Part shown: positions 9,202 through 17,620 of the stretch, one piece after another
How the letters are laid out: every line of letters begins with the position of its first letter
How positions within the stretch are numbered: the first letter of the stretch is position 1
Assembly: GCA_904420085.1 (NCBI GenBank)
Contig: CAJFUA010000040.1
Location: forward strand, 1 to 56,588
Direction: 5' to 3'
Origin: an uncultured Eubacterium sp.
Lineage (GTDB): Bacteria > Bacillota > Clostridia > Lachnospirales > Lachnospiraceae
Length of the DNA stretch: 56,588 bases
Made by a program: the position numbers and the translations under genes
Notes under the pieces: generated by a model
What the model was told of the DNA's origin: nothing
Seen by the model: the letters and a program-made list of their open reading frames with translations, nothing else
Database searches by the model: none

Positions 9202-9520
9202 TTTCTTTTCCTCCCAACATAATGTTCGATATTTTTGTAGAATAGTTTTTCCATTCTACTCTATACAAGCTAAGTTGGGCGTTGCCCTTCTCCGTAATTC
9301 TGTAATACCGCCTGTTTCTTCCGTCTATCGCTTTATCATATGTCTCAAAGCACTCTTCTTTCTGCAGTCTCCGCAGTACCGGATACAGCGTGGACTCCGA
9401 TACGTCAATGGCGTTTCTCACATCCTGTGTTATCTTGTATCCGTAAGTTCCGTCTTTCTCTTTTGATACAACTGACAAAACGATGGCATCTAATAACGTT
9501 GAACCTGTATTAAAAACCAT
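9194..9520 (-). CDS. PadR-family transcriptional regulator
   Basis: 108 residues, the short PadR-s2 type without a long C-terminal coiled-coil domain. A winged helix covers most of the protein, with the recognisable core YGYKITQDVRNAIDVSESTL, then YPVLRRLQ and the beta-wing DGRNRRYYRITEKG. It starts with AAGGAGG and ATG 9520 and is first in the operon with DUF1700 and DUF4097. A perfect 11-bp dyad overlaps the -10 box of its promoter, so it is probably autorepressing. The inducing signal is unknown; related regulators respond to phenolics, drugs or envelope stress. Confidence 0.93.
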   Translation of the reverse strand: MVFNTGSTLLDAIVLSVVSKEKDGTYGYKITQDVRNAIDVSESTLYPVLRRLQKEECFETYDKAIDGRNRRYYRITEKGNAQLSLYRVEWKNYSTKISNIMLGGKEND

Positions 9521-9545
9521 TTCAGCCTCCTTTGATTTATTTTAT

Positions 9546-9579
9546 ACAATATTATACATTATATAATATTGTTTGTCAA
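9546..9579 (-). promoter_or_regulatory. padR operon promoter with overlapping PadR operator dyad
   Basis: Minus-strand TTGACA (9574-9579) and TATAAT (9551-9556) are spaced by 17 bases, a full consensus promoter. ACAATATTATA (9546-9556) and its exact complement (9562-9572) form an 11-bp inverted repeat with a 5-base centre that covers the -10 box and most of the spacer. A protein bound there would block RNA polymerase. Confidence 0.78.
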
Positions 9580-9618
9580 TTGTTATACGAATTTCCCATT
9601 TTTATCTCTATTAAATTC

Positions 9619-9647
9619 TTGACCTATAATCCTTACCGTGCTAGTAT
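9619..9647 (+). promoter_or_regulatory. Promoter of ptb-buk
   Basis: TTGACC (9619-9624), 17 bases, TAGTAT (9642-9647). Predicted leader of about 40 bases with AGAGG before the ptb ATG. It diverges from the padR promoter. Confidence 0.65.
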
Positions 9648-9692
9648 TTAAGGTGATTTACAAAGAAAAAATGAAAAAAGAGGTATACGAAA

Positions 9693-10604
9693 ATGACGAA
9701 AAGTTTTGATGATTTACTTGCACAGGTTGCAGAATGTCCAAAGAAAACTGTTGCCGTGGCATGCGCCCAGGATGATGCCGTGCTTGACGCTGTAAAAGCG
9801 GCAAAAGACAGAGGTATTGCAGATGCCATATTGGTTGGCGATGAAGCCAAAATCAGAACCATTGCAAGCGTTATAAAAATGAATTTAAATTCTTACAGAA
9901 TCATTAATGTGGAAGACCCGATTGAAGCTGCCAGAACTGCCGTGAAACTGGTTCATGACGGAGAAGCAGATATGTATATGAAGGGACTGATTGATACTAA
10001 ATCATTTCTTCGAAGCGTGTTAGATAAAGAAGTAGGACTTAGAACCGATAAGACATTATCACATGTATGTGTGTTTGAAGTAAAAGGCGTGGACCATCTT
10101 CTGTTCTTATCTGACGTGGCTTTTGTTCCTTATCCTGATTTGGAGACAAAAGCAAACATTATCCGAAATACAGTAGAAATCGCACATGCCTGCGGTATTG
10201 AATGTCCTAAGGTGGCACCACTCGCAGCCGTGGAAGTGGTAAATCCTAAGATGCCTTGCACCGTGGAGGCCGAAACGCTTACCAAAATGAATGAAGCCGG
10301 AGAAATTGAGGGCTGTATCATTGACGGTCCGCTGTCCTTTGATTTGGCTATCGACTCACAGGCAGCATTCCACAAGGGCACAACAGACAGAAAAATCGTC
10401 GGCGATGCAGATGTGTTATTATTCCCGGATATTCACGCAGGAAATATTACATACAAGTGTCTGGTTCACACTGCGGATTGCAAAAACGGAAACATTCTGA
10501 CAGGTACCAGCGCTCCTGTTATCCTCACATCACGTTCTGATGAATTTGAAGTGAAAGTTAATTCCATCGCATTAGCAGCAATTGTTGCAGAAAAACTCAA
10601 ATAA
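9693..10604 (+). CDS. ptb: Phosphate butyryltransferase
   Basis: 303 residues, the normal length for Ptb. It belongs to the phosphate acetyl/butyryltransferase family: N-terminal Rossmann-like part (ACAQDDAVLDAVKAA, then GIADAILVGDEAKI) and the C-terminal block with GPLSFDLAID near 210-219 and GDADVLLFPDIHAGN near 234-248. The enzyme exchanges CoA for phosphate on butyryl-CoA, giving butyryl phosphate for the kinase encoded next. Pairing with butyrate kinase, rather than acetate kinase, supports butyryl over acetyl. It starts at ATG 9693 behind AGAGG; 67 bases separate it from buk. Confidence 0.94.
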   Translation: MTKSFDDLLAQVAECPKKTVAVACAQDDAVLDAVKAAKDRGIADAILVGDEAKIRTIASVIKMNLNSYRIINVEDPIEAARTAVKLVHDGEADMYMKGLIDTKSFLRSVLDKEVGLRTDKTLSHVCVFEVKGVDHLLFLSDVAFVPYPDLETKANIIRNTVEIAHACGIECPKVAPLAAVEVVNPKMPCTVEAETLTKMNEAGEIEGCIIDGPLSFDLAIDSQAAFHKGTTDRKIVGDADVLLFPDIHAGNITYKCLVHTADCKNGNILTGTSAPVILTSRSDEFEVKVNSIALAAIVAEKLK

Positions 10605-10671
10605 ATATTGTGAACAAAATTCATTGTCGACAACAAAAATTGGCGGCATGTCATTATAAAGGAGAAGAAAA

Positions 10672-11736
10672 ATGGCTTACAAAATTTTAATTATCAATCC
10701 GGGTTCTACTTCTACCAAAATCGGTTTATATGAAGATGAAACCCAGCTTATGGAAGAAACGCTCAGACATTCCACTGAGGAAATCGCACAATATGCTACG
10801 ATTTACGACCAGAAAGATTTCCGTAAAACGGTAATTCTTGATGTATTAAAAGAGAAAAATGTAGATTTAAATGACATTGATGTCGTTGTGGGACGCGGTG
10901 GTCTGTTAAAACCGATTCCGGGTGGCACTTACGAAACAACCCCTGAATTATTAGAGGATTTAAAGATTGGCAGACAGGGGCAGCACGCCTCCAACCTTGG
11001 CGGTATTCTTGCAAACGAAATCGCATCGGAAATCAATGTTCCGTCTTATATTGTGGACCCTGTTGTTGTGGATGAATTACAGGATGTTGCCAGACTGTCC
11101 GGTCATCCAGAAATCCCACGTATTTCCATTTTCCATGCCTTAAATCAGAAAGCAGTTGCCAAGCGCTATGCAAAAGAAACCGGAACTGCTTATGAAGACC
11201 TGAACTTAATCGTGGTTCATATGGGTGGCGGTGTCTCTGTGGGAGCACATAAAAACGGAAAAATTATTGATGTGGCAAACGCATTGGACGGTGACGGTCC
11301 TTTCTCTCCGGAAAGATCCGGTGGACTTCCATCCGGCGCATTAATGAAGTTATGCTTTAGCGGCAAATACACACAGCAGGAAATTGGAAAAATGATTAAT
11401 GGAAACGGCGGTTTCAATGCCTATCTTGGAACAAATGACATGAGAGATGTTGTAAAAATGGCAGAAACAGATGAGAAAGCAAAACTTGTTATGGACGCTT
11501 TCCATTATCAGTTAGAAAAAGAAATCGGCGCAATGGCTGTTGTCTTAGGCGGCAAAGTGGATCAGATTATTTTAACCGGCGGTATTGCTTACAATGCTGT
11601 TACACAGGAACATATGAAAAATGCCGTAGACTGGATTGCTCCTGTCACCGTATACCCGGGTGAAGATGAACTGCTGGCACTGGCGCAGGGCGCTATCAGA
11701 GTTATGAGTGGCGAAGAAAAAGCAATGAAATATTAA
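10672..11736 (+). CDS. buk: Butyrate kinase
   Basis: 354 residues, close to known Buk enzymes and shorter than acetate kinases. ASKHA-fold motifs are visible: phosphate-1 loop [15 protein letters not shown] near the start, [14 protein letters not shown] near 76-89, [13 protein letters not shown] (adenosine/phosphate region) and ILTGGIAYN near 302-310. It converts butyryl phosphate and ADP into butyrate and ATP, the energy-conserving last step of fermentation. It is preceded by AAGGAGAAG and followed by a strong terminator, so ptb-buk is a two-gene unit. No butyryl-CoA:acetate CoA-transferase is seen here. Confidence 0.95.
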   Translation: MAYKILIINPGSTSTKIGLYEDETQLMEETLRHSTEEIAQYATIYDQKDFRKTVILDVLKEKNVDLNDIDVVVGRGGLLKPIPGGTYETTPELLEDLKIGRQGQHASNLGGILANEIASEINVPSYIVDPVVVDELQDVARLSGHPEIPRISIFHALNQKAVAKRYAKETGTAYEDLNLIVVHMGGGVSVGAHKNGKIIDVANALDGDGPFSPERSGGLPSGALMKLCFSGKYTQQEIGKMINGNGGFNAYLGTNDMRDVVKMAETDEKAKLVMDAFHYQLEKEIGAMAVVLGGKVDQIILTGGIAYNAVTQEHMKNAVDWIAPVTVYPGEDELLALAQGAIRVMSGEEKAMKY

Positions 11737-11755
11737 AAAATAGATATATCTCACA

Positions 11756-11800
11756 AAAAGAGGGGCTTGCCGGATTTAATAATCCGTCGCCCCTCTTTTA
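11756..11800 (+). terminator. Terminator of ptb-buk
   Basis: Stem AAAAGAGGGGC (11756-11766) with GCCCCTCTTTT (11789-11799), and an inner stem CGGATT/AATCCG, ending in a T tract 20 bases after the buk stop. Confidence 0.88.
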
Positions 11801-11891
11801 TGACAAAAGAATCCTATGTTTCATCAATCAACTTATTCAATTAAAAAAGCATAAAAAGTTCGCTTCCTCATTGCGTACTATATAGGTGTGC

Positions 11892-12629
11892 TTATTTTGC
11901 CTCAGCCACAAACCGGAATTCTGCATATGCCGGATTCATATAACTTTTCGTATATTCTACCAGATGATAATCCTTATCGGCTCCCTGATATTCAATTTTA
12001 TATACCGCCGTACCTCTTTCCACACCTAACAGTTCAGCCACTTTCTCGTTCGCCTGACAGATTACCAGATTTTGAATAAAATGGATGGGCATATGTCCTT
12101 TCGTATCCATATAATCATATAAAGATACCTTTGAAAAATCAAACTTCTCAATGTCTTCAAAATCTTTCTGCGGCATATATGTATATTCTATGGCAAAGGG
12201 TTCTCCATCTGCCAGACGTACACGATGAAGCCCGCATATTTTGTCTTCTTTTCCCAATGCCAGTTTATAATTTAAATATTTACTGTCTGTTATCTCTCCT
12301 ATACCCAACACTTTACTGCTGGTTTCCATGCCCACCTGTCTCAGCAAAGCGGTCACTCCCGTATTGCCCGATGCCTCATTCATATAGGACAAATCAATCT
12401 TTTTGTGATCCCTCTGTGCCACATATGTTCCTGACCCCGGCTTTCGAATCAGATATCCCTGTTCTACTAATTTACTGACGGCTCTTTTTACGGTCATCCT
12501 GTTCACGCCATATACTTCTGCCATTTTTCTTTCACTGGGAATAGCTTCTCCGGGCAGATATTTTTTTTCTTCTATTTTTTTAATAATAATATCCTGTAAC
12601 TGGATATAAAACGGCATTCTATAATCCAT
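11892..12629 (-). CDS. GntR-family regulator with UTRA effector domain (first of a tandem pair)
   Basis: 245 residues from ATG 12627-12629 (MDYRMPFYIQLQDIIIKK). I prefer this start to an upstream ATG at 12677 because GGAGGC lies just before it. The N-terminal winged helix (about 8-75; PGEAIPSERKMAEVYGVNRM, TVKRAVSKLVEQGYL) is followed by a UTRA ligand domain (about 95-240) that in this family binds sugar phosphates or similar metabolites. It overlaps the end of the second GntR gene by 11 bases, so both are co-transcribed. Next to a sugar PTS island it is probably a substrate-sensing repressor, comparable in position to frlR of E. coli. Confidence 0.92.
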   Translation of the reverse strand: MDYRMPFYIQLQDIIIKKIEEKKYLPGEAIPSERKMAEVYGVNRMTVKRAVSKLVEQGYLIRKPGSGTYVAQRDHKKIDLSYMNEASGNTGVTALLRQVGMETSSKVLGIGEITDSKYLNYKLALGKEDKICGLHRVRLADGEPFAIEYTYMPQKDFEDIEKFDFSKVSLYDYMDTKGHMPIHFIQNLVICQANEKVAELLGVERGTAVYKIEYQGADKDYHLVEYTKSYMNPAYAEFRFVAEAK

Positions 12630-13380
12630 AGGCTGCCTCCTTAATTTTTTCATCCACTTTTTTGTTTCCTTTTTCAAACTCCACCCAATCCATATTCATA
12701 ACTGCATGAAGATACTGTAGTATATTTCCCTCTTCATCATACGTAATCCCATGTTTTTTGATTAATGCCGTCATCTGATCAACTTTCAAAACCTTTGATT
12801 CAAATTCATTGGCATAAACAATCTCAATGACCTGTTCTTCTTTTTTCGGAATCTTTCCATATTGGGTTCGCAATATCTCAAACAGGGAATTCTGTTCCAA
12901 ATCATATTTCAGCAGTTTCTCTGCCGTGGCTTCCGGAATATAGGAATATTCAATGGCAATCGGAAAATCCCCCTCCTCTCTTGCCACATTCCGAATCCTC
13001 GTGATTTTATAAACGGAAGTGCCAATAGGAAGTTTTACTTTTTTATATAATTCCTTGTCCAGTTCGATAATCTCAAAGGAAATCAGTTTGTTTTTCACTT
13101 CCAGCCCAATGTCGTTTAACTTATCTTTAAATGATTTAATCTCCTGAAGATTACTTTTAATACGATTATGCCCCATATATCTTCCGCTACGCTCACGAAT
13201 CTCAATAATTCCTTCTTCTTCTAAAATGTGATATGCCTCTCTTATGGTTGCTCTCTGCACTCCAAACTGTTCTGCCAGCTCTCTTTCTGACGGAAGTTTA
13301 TCTCCTTCTTTGTATTTTCTCTCAATAAACATGTATCGTATTTCATTTGCTATAAATTCATCTTTATTTAATAGTTTCAT
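12619..13380 (-). CDS. GntR-family regulator with UTRA effector domain (second of a tandem pair)
   Basis: 253 residues. Winged helix at about 5-75 (EGDKLPSERELAEQFGVQRA, TIREAYHILEEEGII) and a UTRA domain (about 90-245). It is a diverged paralogue of the downstream GntR protein and lies upstream of it in the same transcript. Two UTRA regulators side by side suggest separate effectors or heteromeric control; the island has two SIS enzymes and two promoter regions carrying a shared dyad. The best visible promoter lies just upstream. DNA-binding target is inferred, not shown. Confidence 0.92.
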   Translation of the reverse strand: MKLLNKDEFIANEIRYMFIERKYKEGDKLPSERELAEQFGVQRATIREAYHILEEEGIIEIRERSGRYMGHNRIKSNLQEIKSFKDKLNDIGLEVKNKLISFEIIELDKELYKKVKLPIGTSVYKITRIRNVAREEGDFPIAIEYSYIPEATAEKLLKYDLEQNSLFEILRTQYGKIPKKEEQVIEIVYANEFESKVLKVDQMTALIKKHGITYDEEGNILQYLHAVMNMDWVEFEKGNKKVDEKIKEAAYGL

Positions 13381-13423
13381 GTCTCAACCTTTCGGAAAAA
13401 TTTCCAATATAATACATATAATT

Positions 13424-13451
13424 ATTATAACATTTTTCTTTTATTAGTAAA
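13424..13451 (-). promoter_or_regulatory. Weak promoter candidate for the tandem GntR genes
   Basis: TTTACT (13446-13451), 16 bases, TATAAT (13424-13429) on the minus strand. A small palindrome GGAAA-AA-TTTCC (13394-13405) lies between it and the ATG. The -35 box is poor, so confidence is limited. Confidence 0.4.
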
Positions 13452-13486
13452 GCAGACATTCTCATTTTCCGGTGTTCACAAACTAC

Positions 13487-13510
13487 AAAACCCCCGCATT
13501 ATAACGGGGG
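13487..13510 (-). terminator. Terminator after the HAD gene, end of the PTS island
   Basis: Six G:C pairs (CCCCCG 13491-13496 with CGGGGG 13505-13510) closing an 8-base loop, followed on the minus strand by TTTTG. It separates the PTS island from the GntR pair downstream. Confidence 0.75.
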
Positions 13511-13546
13511 TAAAGCAGAACCTGCTTTCAGAGAAAGATATGATAT

Positions 13547-14212
13547 TTACATTTTTAAAAACTTTATAATCTGTGATAAATCCTCTATCACTTCGTCTGC
13601 CAGACTCTGATCATAATGAAATCTTTCATCTTTTTTGGCCAGTGTCATGATACCTGCACGTTTCGCAGCCTGTATCCCATAGGTTGAATCTTCTATGGCA
13701 ATGCACTCCGCCGCCTCCAATCCCAGTTTCTTTAATGTGAAACAGTATATTTCAGGATTCGGTTTGCTTTCTTTAAACATTTCACCGCTGACAATCACAT
13801 CTACATAAGATTCAATATCAATCTCATTCATTACCTGCCGAATGACTTTCATGGAGGAGGAAGACGCTATCGCCACCTGATACCCGTTATCTTTTAAGGT
13901 TTTCAGGACAAAATCAATATCTTTGTCCTTTATCTCAGCATAGGAATATGGATGTTTTTCTATATACTCCTCGTAAAATTCATCAAACAAATCTGAGACC
14001 TCTTTTTCTGTCTTTGATTCTTTTTTCGATGTATTCCACCACTTTTCCAAAAGCTGTTCTTCCATTTTTGCCGAACAGCCTGCCAGATGATGAAATTCCT
14101 CATCCGGCACATCAATCTCATAAGCCTCGAGAAATTTTCTGAACCATCCTAAGTATAATGGTTCACTGTCTATTAGAACTCCATCCATATCAAATATGAC
14201 TGCCTGAATCAT
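13547..14212 (-). CDS. HAD-superfamily sugar phosphatase / phosphomutase (beta-phosphoglucomutase-like)
   Basis: 221 residues. HAD motif I is FDMDGVLIDSEP near 8-19 (nucleophile and acid/base Asp). A helical cap (about 17-85) follows, then motif II around ASSSS (about 116-120), motif III lysine in KESKPNPEIY, and motif IV in CIAIEDSTYGI. This is the HAD-IA group that includes beta-phosphoglucomutase and small sugar-phosphate phosphatases. It is the last gene of the PTS island, 29 bases after the EIIA gene, so it probably acts on a phosphorylated intermediate of that pathway. The substrate cannot be read from sequence. Confidence 0.9.
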   Translation of the reverse strand: MIQAVIFDMDGVLIDSEPLYLGWFRKFLEAYEIDVPDEEFHHLAGCSAKMEEQLLEKWWNTSKKESKTEKEVSDLFDEFYEEYIEKHPYSYAEIKDKDIDFVLKTLKDNGYQVAIASSSSMKVIRQVMNEIDIESYVDVIVSGEMFKESKPNPEIYCFTLKKLGLEAAECIAIEDSTYGIQAAKRAGIMTLAKKDERFHYDQSLADEVIEDLSQIIKFLKM

Positions 14213-14241
14213 GACTCCTCCATTTTCATCTCTGTTTTGTG

Positions 14242-14658
14242 TTAAAAATTTTCATCCTCGTCATCATTTTTTGTAACCAGATCATTACAGTAAATAATCA
14301 TGTCTTTTGCACCAGAAACCGCCTCTCTTATCATTTCCGCAGTAGGTGTACTGCTGTCCGACATGACAATGGAAATAACAATGGCCAGATTAATCCCCGT
14401 AACCACATGCACCCGCTGATGTTTTGTCATCAGCATGGCATTATTATTAACGCTTCCTCCAAACAAATCTGTCATAATAATAATGTCATCATCCGGATTT
14501 TCCTCTATTATTTTTTCAAACTCAGGAACCGGATCTTTACATTCCTCTGTGTAGGCATTGATGATCGTAAGATTTTCTTGTTCGCCAATCAGCATATTTA
14601 ATGTGGTATTCATACCATATGCCATTTGTCCATGGGTTGCTAAAATATATTTTCTCAT
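14242..14658 (-). CDS. PTS mannose-family EIIA component
   Basis: 138 residues from ATG 14656-14658, which overlaps the aldolase stop (ATGA); a longer frame from 14679 is less likely because GGAAAGGAA fits the internal start. Typical EIIA-Man fold: MRKYILATHGQMAYGM with phosphorylatable His9, LMIGEQ-like segment after it, and IIIMTDLFGGSVNNNA matching the conserved DLxGGSP-type loop. It accepts phosphate from HPr and passes it to EIIB. It is separated from EIIC/EIID by a terminator-like hairpin and the DeoC gene, an unusual order. Confidence 0.93.
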   Translation of the reverse strand: MRKYILATHGQMAYGMNTTLNMLIGEQENLTIINAYTEECKDPVPEFEKIIEENPDDDIIIMTDLFGGSVNNNAMLMTKHQRVHVVTGINLAIVISIVMSDSSTPTAEMIREAVSGAKDMIIYCNDLVTKNDDEDENF

Positions 14659-15335
14659 TTTGAAACCGTTCCTTTCCAAGCCCGTTCACCCTCTACGATA
14701 GCAATTCCCGCACTGGCGCCAAGCGCCGATGCTCCTGCCTCAATAAAGGCTTTGGCTTCCTCATAATTATGTATTCCGCCTGCAGCTTTAATTTTCACTT
14801 CATTCCCCAAAATGTGCTTCATTAATTTTACATCATTTAAGTCTGCGCCTTTCCAGCTTCTTCCCGTAGAAGTTTTCAGGTATGCCGGCTTTGCCTTCAG
14901 GGCGATTTCACATACTTTCTTTTTTGCTTCCTCATCACCATCTAATTTGCACATCTCCACAATTGCCTTATCTTTTATATTATTACTTTTACAAAATTTT
15001 GCAACGGTTTTCATTTCCTTTTCAATCGCATCATAATCCCTTGACTCTACTGCTTTTTGATTTAAAACATAATCTACTTCAGGAACGCCCATTGCCGCCA
15101 TCTTTTCAAACTCTTTCATTTTTTCTTCCAGAGACATTACACCTTCCGGAAAATCAATTGCCCCTGCCAGGATAATATCCGTTCCTTTTAATATTTCCAA
15201 TCCCCGGCCATATGTTTCCGGTTCTTTTTCCGAGAAAAATACACATCGGAAATTATATTTTTTTGCCTTTTCCAGATACTCTTCATAGGTATCATTCGGG
15301 TCATCAATATAATCAATATATTTTTCAACTGCCAT
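14655..15335 (-). CDS. DeoC-type class I aldolase (deoxyribose-phosphate aldolase family)
   Basis: 226 residues forming a TIM-barrel aldolase. The three residues central to DeoC chemistry are present: Asp88 (PEVDYVLN), Schiff-base Lys154 (YLKTSTGR) and Lys183 (KIKAAGGI). The reaction is likely a retro-aldol split of a phosphorylated sugar to an aldehyde and a three- or two-carbon piece. True deoC normally travels with nucleoside genes; here it sits between EIID and EIIA of a PTS, so its substrate is probably an intermediate of that sugar pathway. The start (MAVEKYIDY) has only a weak AGG ribosome site. Exact substrate is unknown. Confidence 0.88.
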   Translation of the reverse strand: MAVEKYIDYIDDPNDTYEEYLEKAKKYNFRCVFFSEKEPETYGRGLEILKGTDIILAGAIDFPEGVMSLEEKMKEFEKMAAMGVPEVDYVLNQKAVESRDYDAIEKEMKTVAKFCKSNNIKDKAIVEMCKLDGDEEAKKKVCEIALKAKPAYLKTSTGRSWKGADLNDVKLMKHILGNEVKIKAAGGIHNYEEAKAFIEAGASALGASAGIAIVEGERAWKGTVSK

Positions 15336-15445
15336 ATTCAGACCTGATATCTTATAAATTCCATTATAAGTTATCTTTTCCTTTCTATCAGCTTTTCAGA
15401 GCCGTAGCTGATTACGGTGATTTGCATACTGCTTTCCTTTGATAT

Positions 15446-15483
15446 AAAAGAAACCTGCCTGATTTTTCCTGCAGGTCTCTTTT
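15446..15483 (-). terminator. Terminator-like hairpin between EIID and the aldolase gene
   Basis: Stem AAAAGA-ACCTGC against GCAGGT-TCTTTT (15446-15458 and 15471-15483) with T-rich bases on both sides, directly after the EIID stop. It may terminate or attenuate the EIIC-EIID transcript before the aldolase, EIIA and HAD genes. Confidence 0.65.
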
Positions 15484-15499
15484 ATTTGAGGATATCCCA

Positions 15500-16324
15500 T
15501 TAAGCAAGGAATCCGAAGAATGCTCCGGCAATACCGAGAATCATCGTTCCGATAATTAAAATCATCGGATTCACTTTTTTCTTAAGTAACCAATAGTAAA
15601 TACCCAATGCCGCGATTCCTAACATGCCGGGCATGATTCCATCCAGTATTTCCTGCAAAGTCGTTGCTGAGTCGCCGCTTCCGATTTTAGTCGGCAGTGT
15701 AGCCCAGAACATGTCACTACTCATGGCACCGATAACCATTGTGCCGACAATTCCTGCCGCATACATTATCTTATCCATCAGTCCACTCTTCTCCGCATTG
15801 GAAAGGAATGAGAATCCCAAGTTGTAACCCAGCCGGGCACCAAAGATACGAACCAGAAATGTCGGAATATTGTAAATAAGGAAATAAAGAATCGGTCCTA
15901 ATATACTTCCTGATGATGCAAGAGAGGCACCTACTGCCACGGCAATAACTCTGATACATCCGAGGAAAATAGAATCACCAATACCGGATAAAGGTCCCAT
16001 CAAAGCTGCTTTAACGGAATCTACTGCCGAACCGTCCAAATCTCCTGTTGCCACTTTCTCTTCCATAGATACCGCAATACCACCTACAAAAGGCGCTAAC
16101 TGGGGCGTGATATTGAAGAATGCAACATGTCTTGTAAGTGCTGCCGCATACCCTTCCGGATCATCTTTATATATTTTTCTCAAACATTTCTCAATCATCA
16201 TGCAGAATGCTAAGTGCATCTGTCTCGGATAGTTCCATGAATATTCCATACCAAGTGCACCGGCATTGACTGCCATCTTCGTCATGTCTTTATTTGTAAA
16301 CATTTTTTCATTAGAAGTCTTCAT
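15500..16324 (-). CDS. PTS mannose-family EIID component
   Basis: 274 residues from ATG 16322-16324, nine bases behind GGAGG; this start lies within the end of the EIIC gene. Family features: MEYSWNYPRQMHLAFCMMIE near the N-terminus, FFNTPQLAPFVGGI-like segment (FFNITPQLAPFVGGI), MEEKVATGDLDG, LMGPLSGIGDSIF, and several C-terminal membrane helices ending near GAFFGFLA. EIID forms the membrane translocator with EIIC and defines the mannose/sorbose family of permeases. It is intact, unlike the EIIB gene of the same locus. Confidence 0.95.
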   Translation of the reverse strand: MKTSNEKMFTNKDMTKMAVNAGALGMEYSWNYPRQMHLAFCMMIEKCLRKIYKDDPEGYAAALTRHVAFFNITPQLAPFVGGIAVSMEEKVATGDLDGSAVDSVKAALMGPLSGIGDSIFLGCIRVIAVAVGASLASSGSILGPILYFLIYNIPTFLVRIFGARLGYNLGFSFLSNAEKSGLMDKIMYAAGIVGTMVIGAMSSDMFWATLPTKIGSGDSATTLQEILDGIMPGMLGIAALGIYYWLLKKKVNPMILIIGTMILGIAGAFFGFLA

Positions 16325-17093
16325 CGTCAACTACCTCCTCATTTCCTGCTGCGCCTGTCTCTACGGCAACTTTATTTTCAAAGAATCCAAATTTAACTGA
16401 AGCAATAACGATTGCAATCAGTGCAATACCCAGAACCGGGATTTCTGCATAACTGATTAATACAAAGCCCAGAATCAAATATGGAATCAGTCTCTTGCTG
16501 ATAACCATTCTTAAAAGCATTGCAAAACCCATTGCAGGAAGCATATTTGCCGCAATACCCATTCCGTCAAGAATAAAATCAGGGATGATATCTAATGCTG
16601 ACTGAACGGCACCGGAACCTGCATAAAATGCGATGGATACCAATAAGAAATTTTTAATCAATCCCACATGACCCATCAGCCAATGAGTAAAACGAATTTT
16701 CTTATAATTACCTTCTGCCGCTCCCTTATCAGCAATTGTCAGGAATACCGGCATAACTGCTGATAAAAGATTTCCGATTCCCAACGCAATAACGGCAATC
16801 GGCATTGCCAGTGTGACGGCGGCCTCCGTGCCCTGGCCTAACTGGATGGCAAATGCCGTAGCAAGAACGCCTCCTACCGTTACATCCGGCGGTATATATG
16901 CACCTACCGAAACAGAGCCCATAAACATCAACTCCAAGGTTGCACCGATTTCCAAACCGGTTTTTAAGTCTCCCAGTACCAGACCTACTAATGGTCCTAA
17001 TGTAATAGGCCGGAATGCATACAGAGTACCTAACTGATAGTCAAAAACACCGTATGCTGCTATTAAACCTATTAAAATCGCTTTTAGTAACAT
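16311..17093 (-). CDS. PTS mannose-family EIIC component
   Basis: 260 residues, polytopic (about seven to eight membrane helices). Conserved EIIC features are visible: DYQLGTLYAFRPITLGPLVG near 17-36, GDLKTGLEIGATLELMFMG and VGAYIPPDVTVGG, which belong to the substrate-translocating domain. It starts with GGAGG and ATG 17093; the end overlaps the EIID gene. A C-terminal acidic tail (EEVVDDEDF) follows the last helix. Substrate range within the family (mannose, fructose, amino sugars, Amadori compounds) cannot be assigned from this subunit alone. Confidence 0.95.
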   Translation of the reverse strand: MLLKAILIGLIAAYGVFDYQLGTLYAFRPITLGPLVGLVLGDLKTGLEIGATLELMFMGSVSVGAYIPPDVTVGGVLATAFAIQLGQGTEAAVTLAMPIAVIALGIGNLLSAVMPVFLTIADKGAAEGNYKKIRFTHWLMGHVGLIKNFLLVSIAFYAGSGAVQSALDIIPDFILDGMGIAANMLPAMGFAMLLRMVISKRLIPYLILGFVLISYAEIPVLGIALIAIVIASVKFGFFENKVAVETGAAGNEEVVDDEDF

Positions 17094-17184
17094 GTTTTTT
17101 CCTCCTGTTTTTATGAAATTTTTATCGTCCTACACCCCATTGTTTCCACAACAAGGGAATAAGTGTACTGTAATTCATGCTGCA

Positions 17185-17591
17185 CTACAGTGATTTTGAA
17201 ACATCCTGTTTCGGATCATCTGCCAGTGCGCGTATTTCGCATTCTACGCCTTTTCCAATTAACTCCCTCAGAATTTCTTTCTCTTCCTCTTCCAGAAAAA
17301 CCTGTTTGCTTACCTGTGTTGTTGTTTTGCTTCCTTAATAGACTGAACGACAATAATCAGTTTGTACTTATCCGTAACACCGCTGTTAATTGCCTTAATG
17401 GAATCTTCCATATTTTTCATTACCAGCTTTACTCCATTCGGTTTTCCAAGTCTCAGAGTCGTTTTCCAGACTTCATCATTTACAACCATATCACTGGCCA
17501 CCAGAATACAGTCTGCTCCAACTCCGTTGGTCCAACTGAAAGCGACCTGTCCGTGAAGTAATCTGTGGTCAACCCTAACTAACTTAATCAT
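17185..17591 (-). pseudogene. PTS mannose-family EIIB, disrupted by internal deletion and frameshift
   Basis: The frame from ATG 17591 gives a normal EIIB start (MIKLVRVDHRLLHGQVAFSW, phosphorylatable His13) but stops at TAA 17310 after 93 residues; the family is about 160. Directly downstream another frame encodes the usual EIIB C-terminus (QVSKQVFLEEEEKEIL, then GKGVECEIRALADDPKQDVS) and ends at TAG 17185-17187. Joining the two pieces gives only about 134 residues, so roughly 25 codons expected between VVQSIKEA and TTTQVSKQ are missing, and the join is out of frame at a CAA-rich stretch. A small deletion fits better than a single-base sequencing error or programmed frameshift. If real, phosphate transfer to the incoming sugar is lost unless another EIIB substitutes. 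Confidence 0.8.
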
Positions 17592-17620
17592 GTATTTTCT
17601 CCTTTCAGAAATCTGATTGA

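Noticed and set aside
12630-12677. Longer N-terminus for the GntR protein at 11892
   Set aside because: The extension (MKKETKKWMKKLRRQP) overlaps the neighbouring GntR gene and has no ribosome site, while GGAGGC fits the internal ATG at 12629.
17300-17591. Programmed frameshifting to make full-length EIIB
   Set aside because: No slippery heptamer with downstream structure is seen, and about 25 codons are missing between the two parts, which frameshifting cannot restore.
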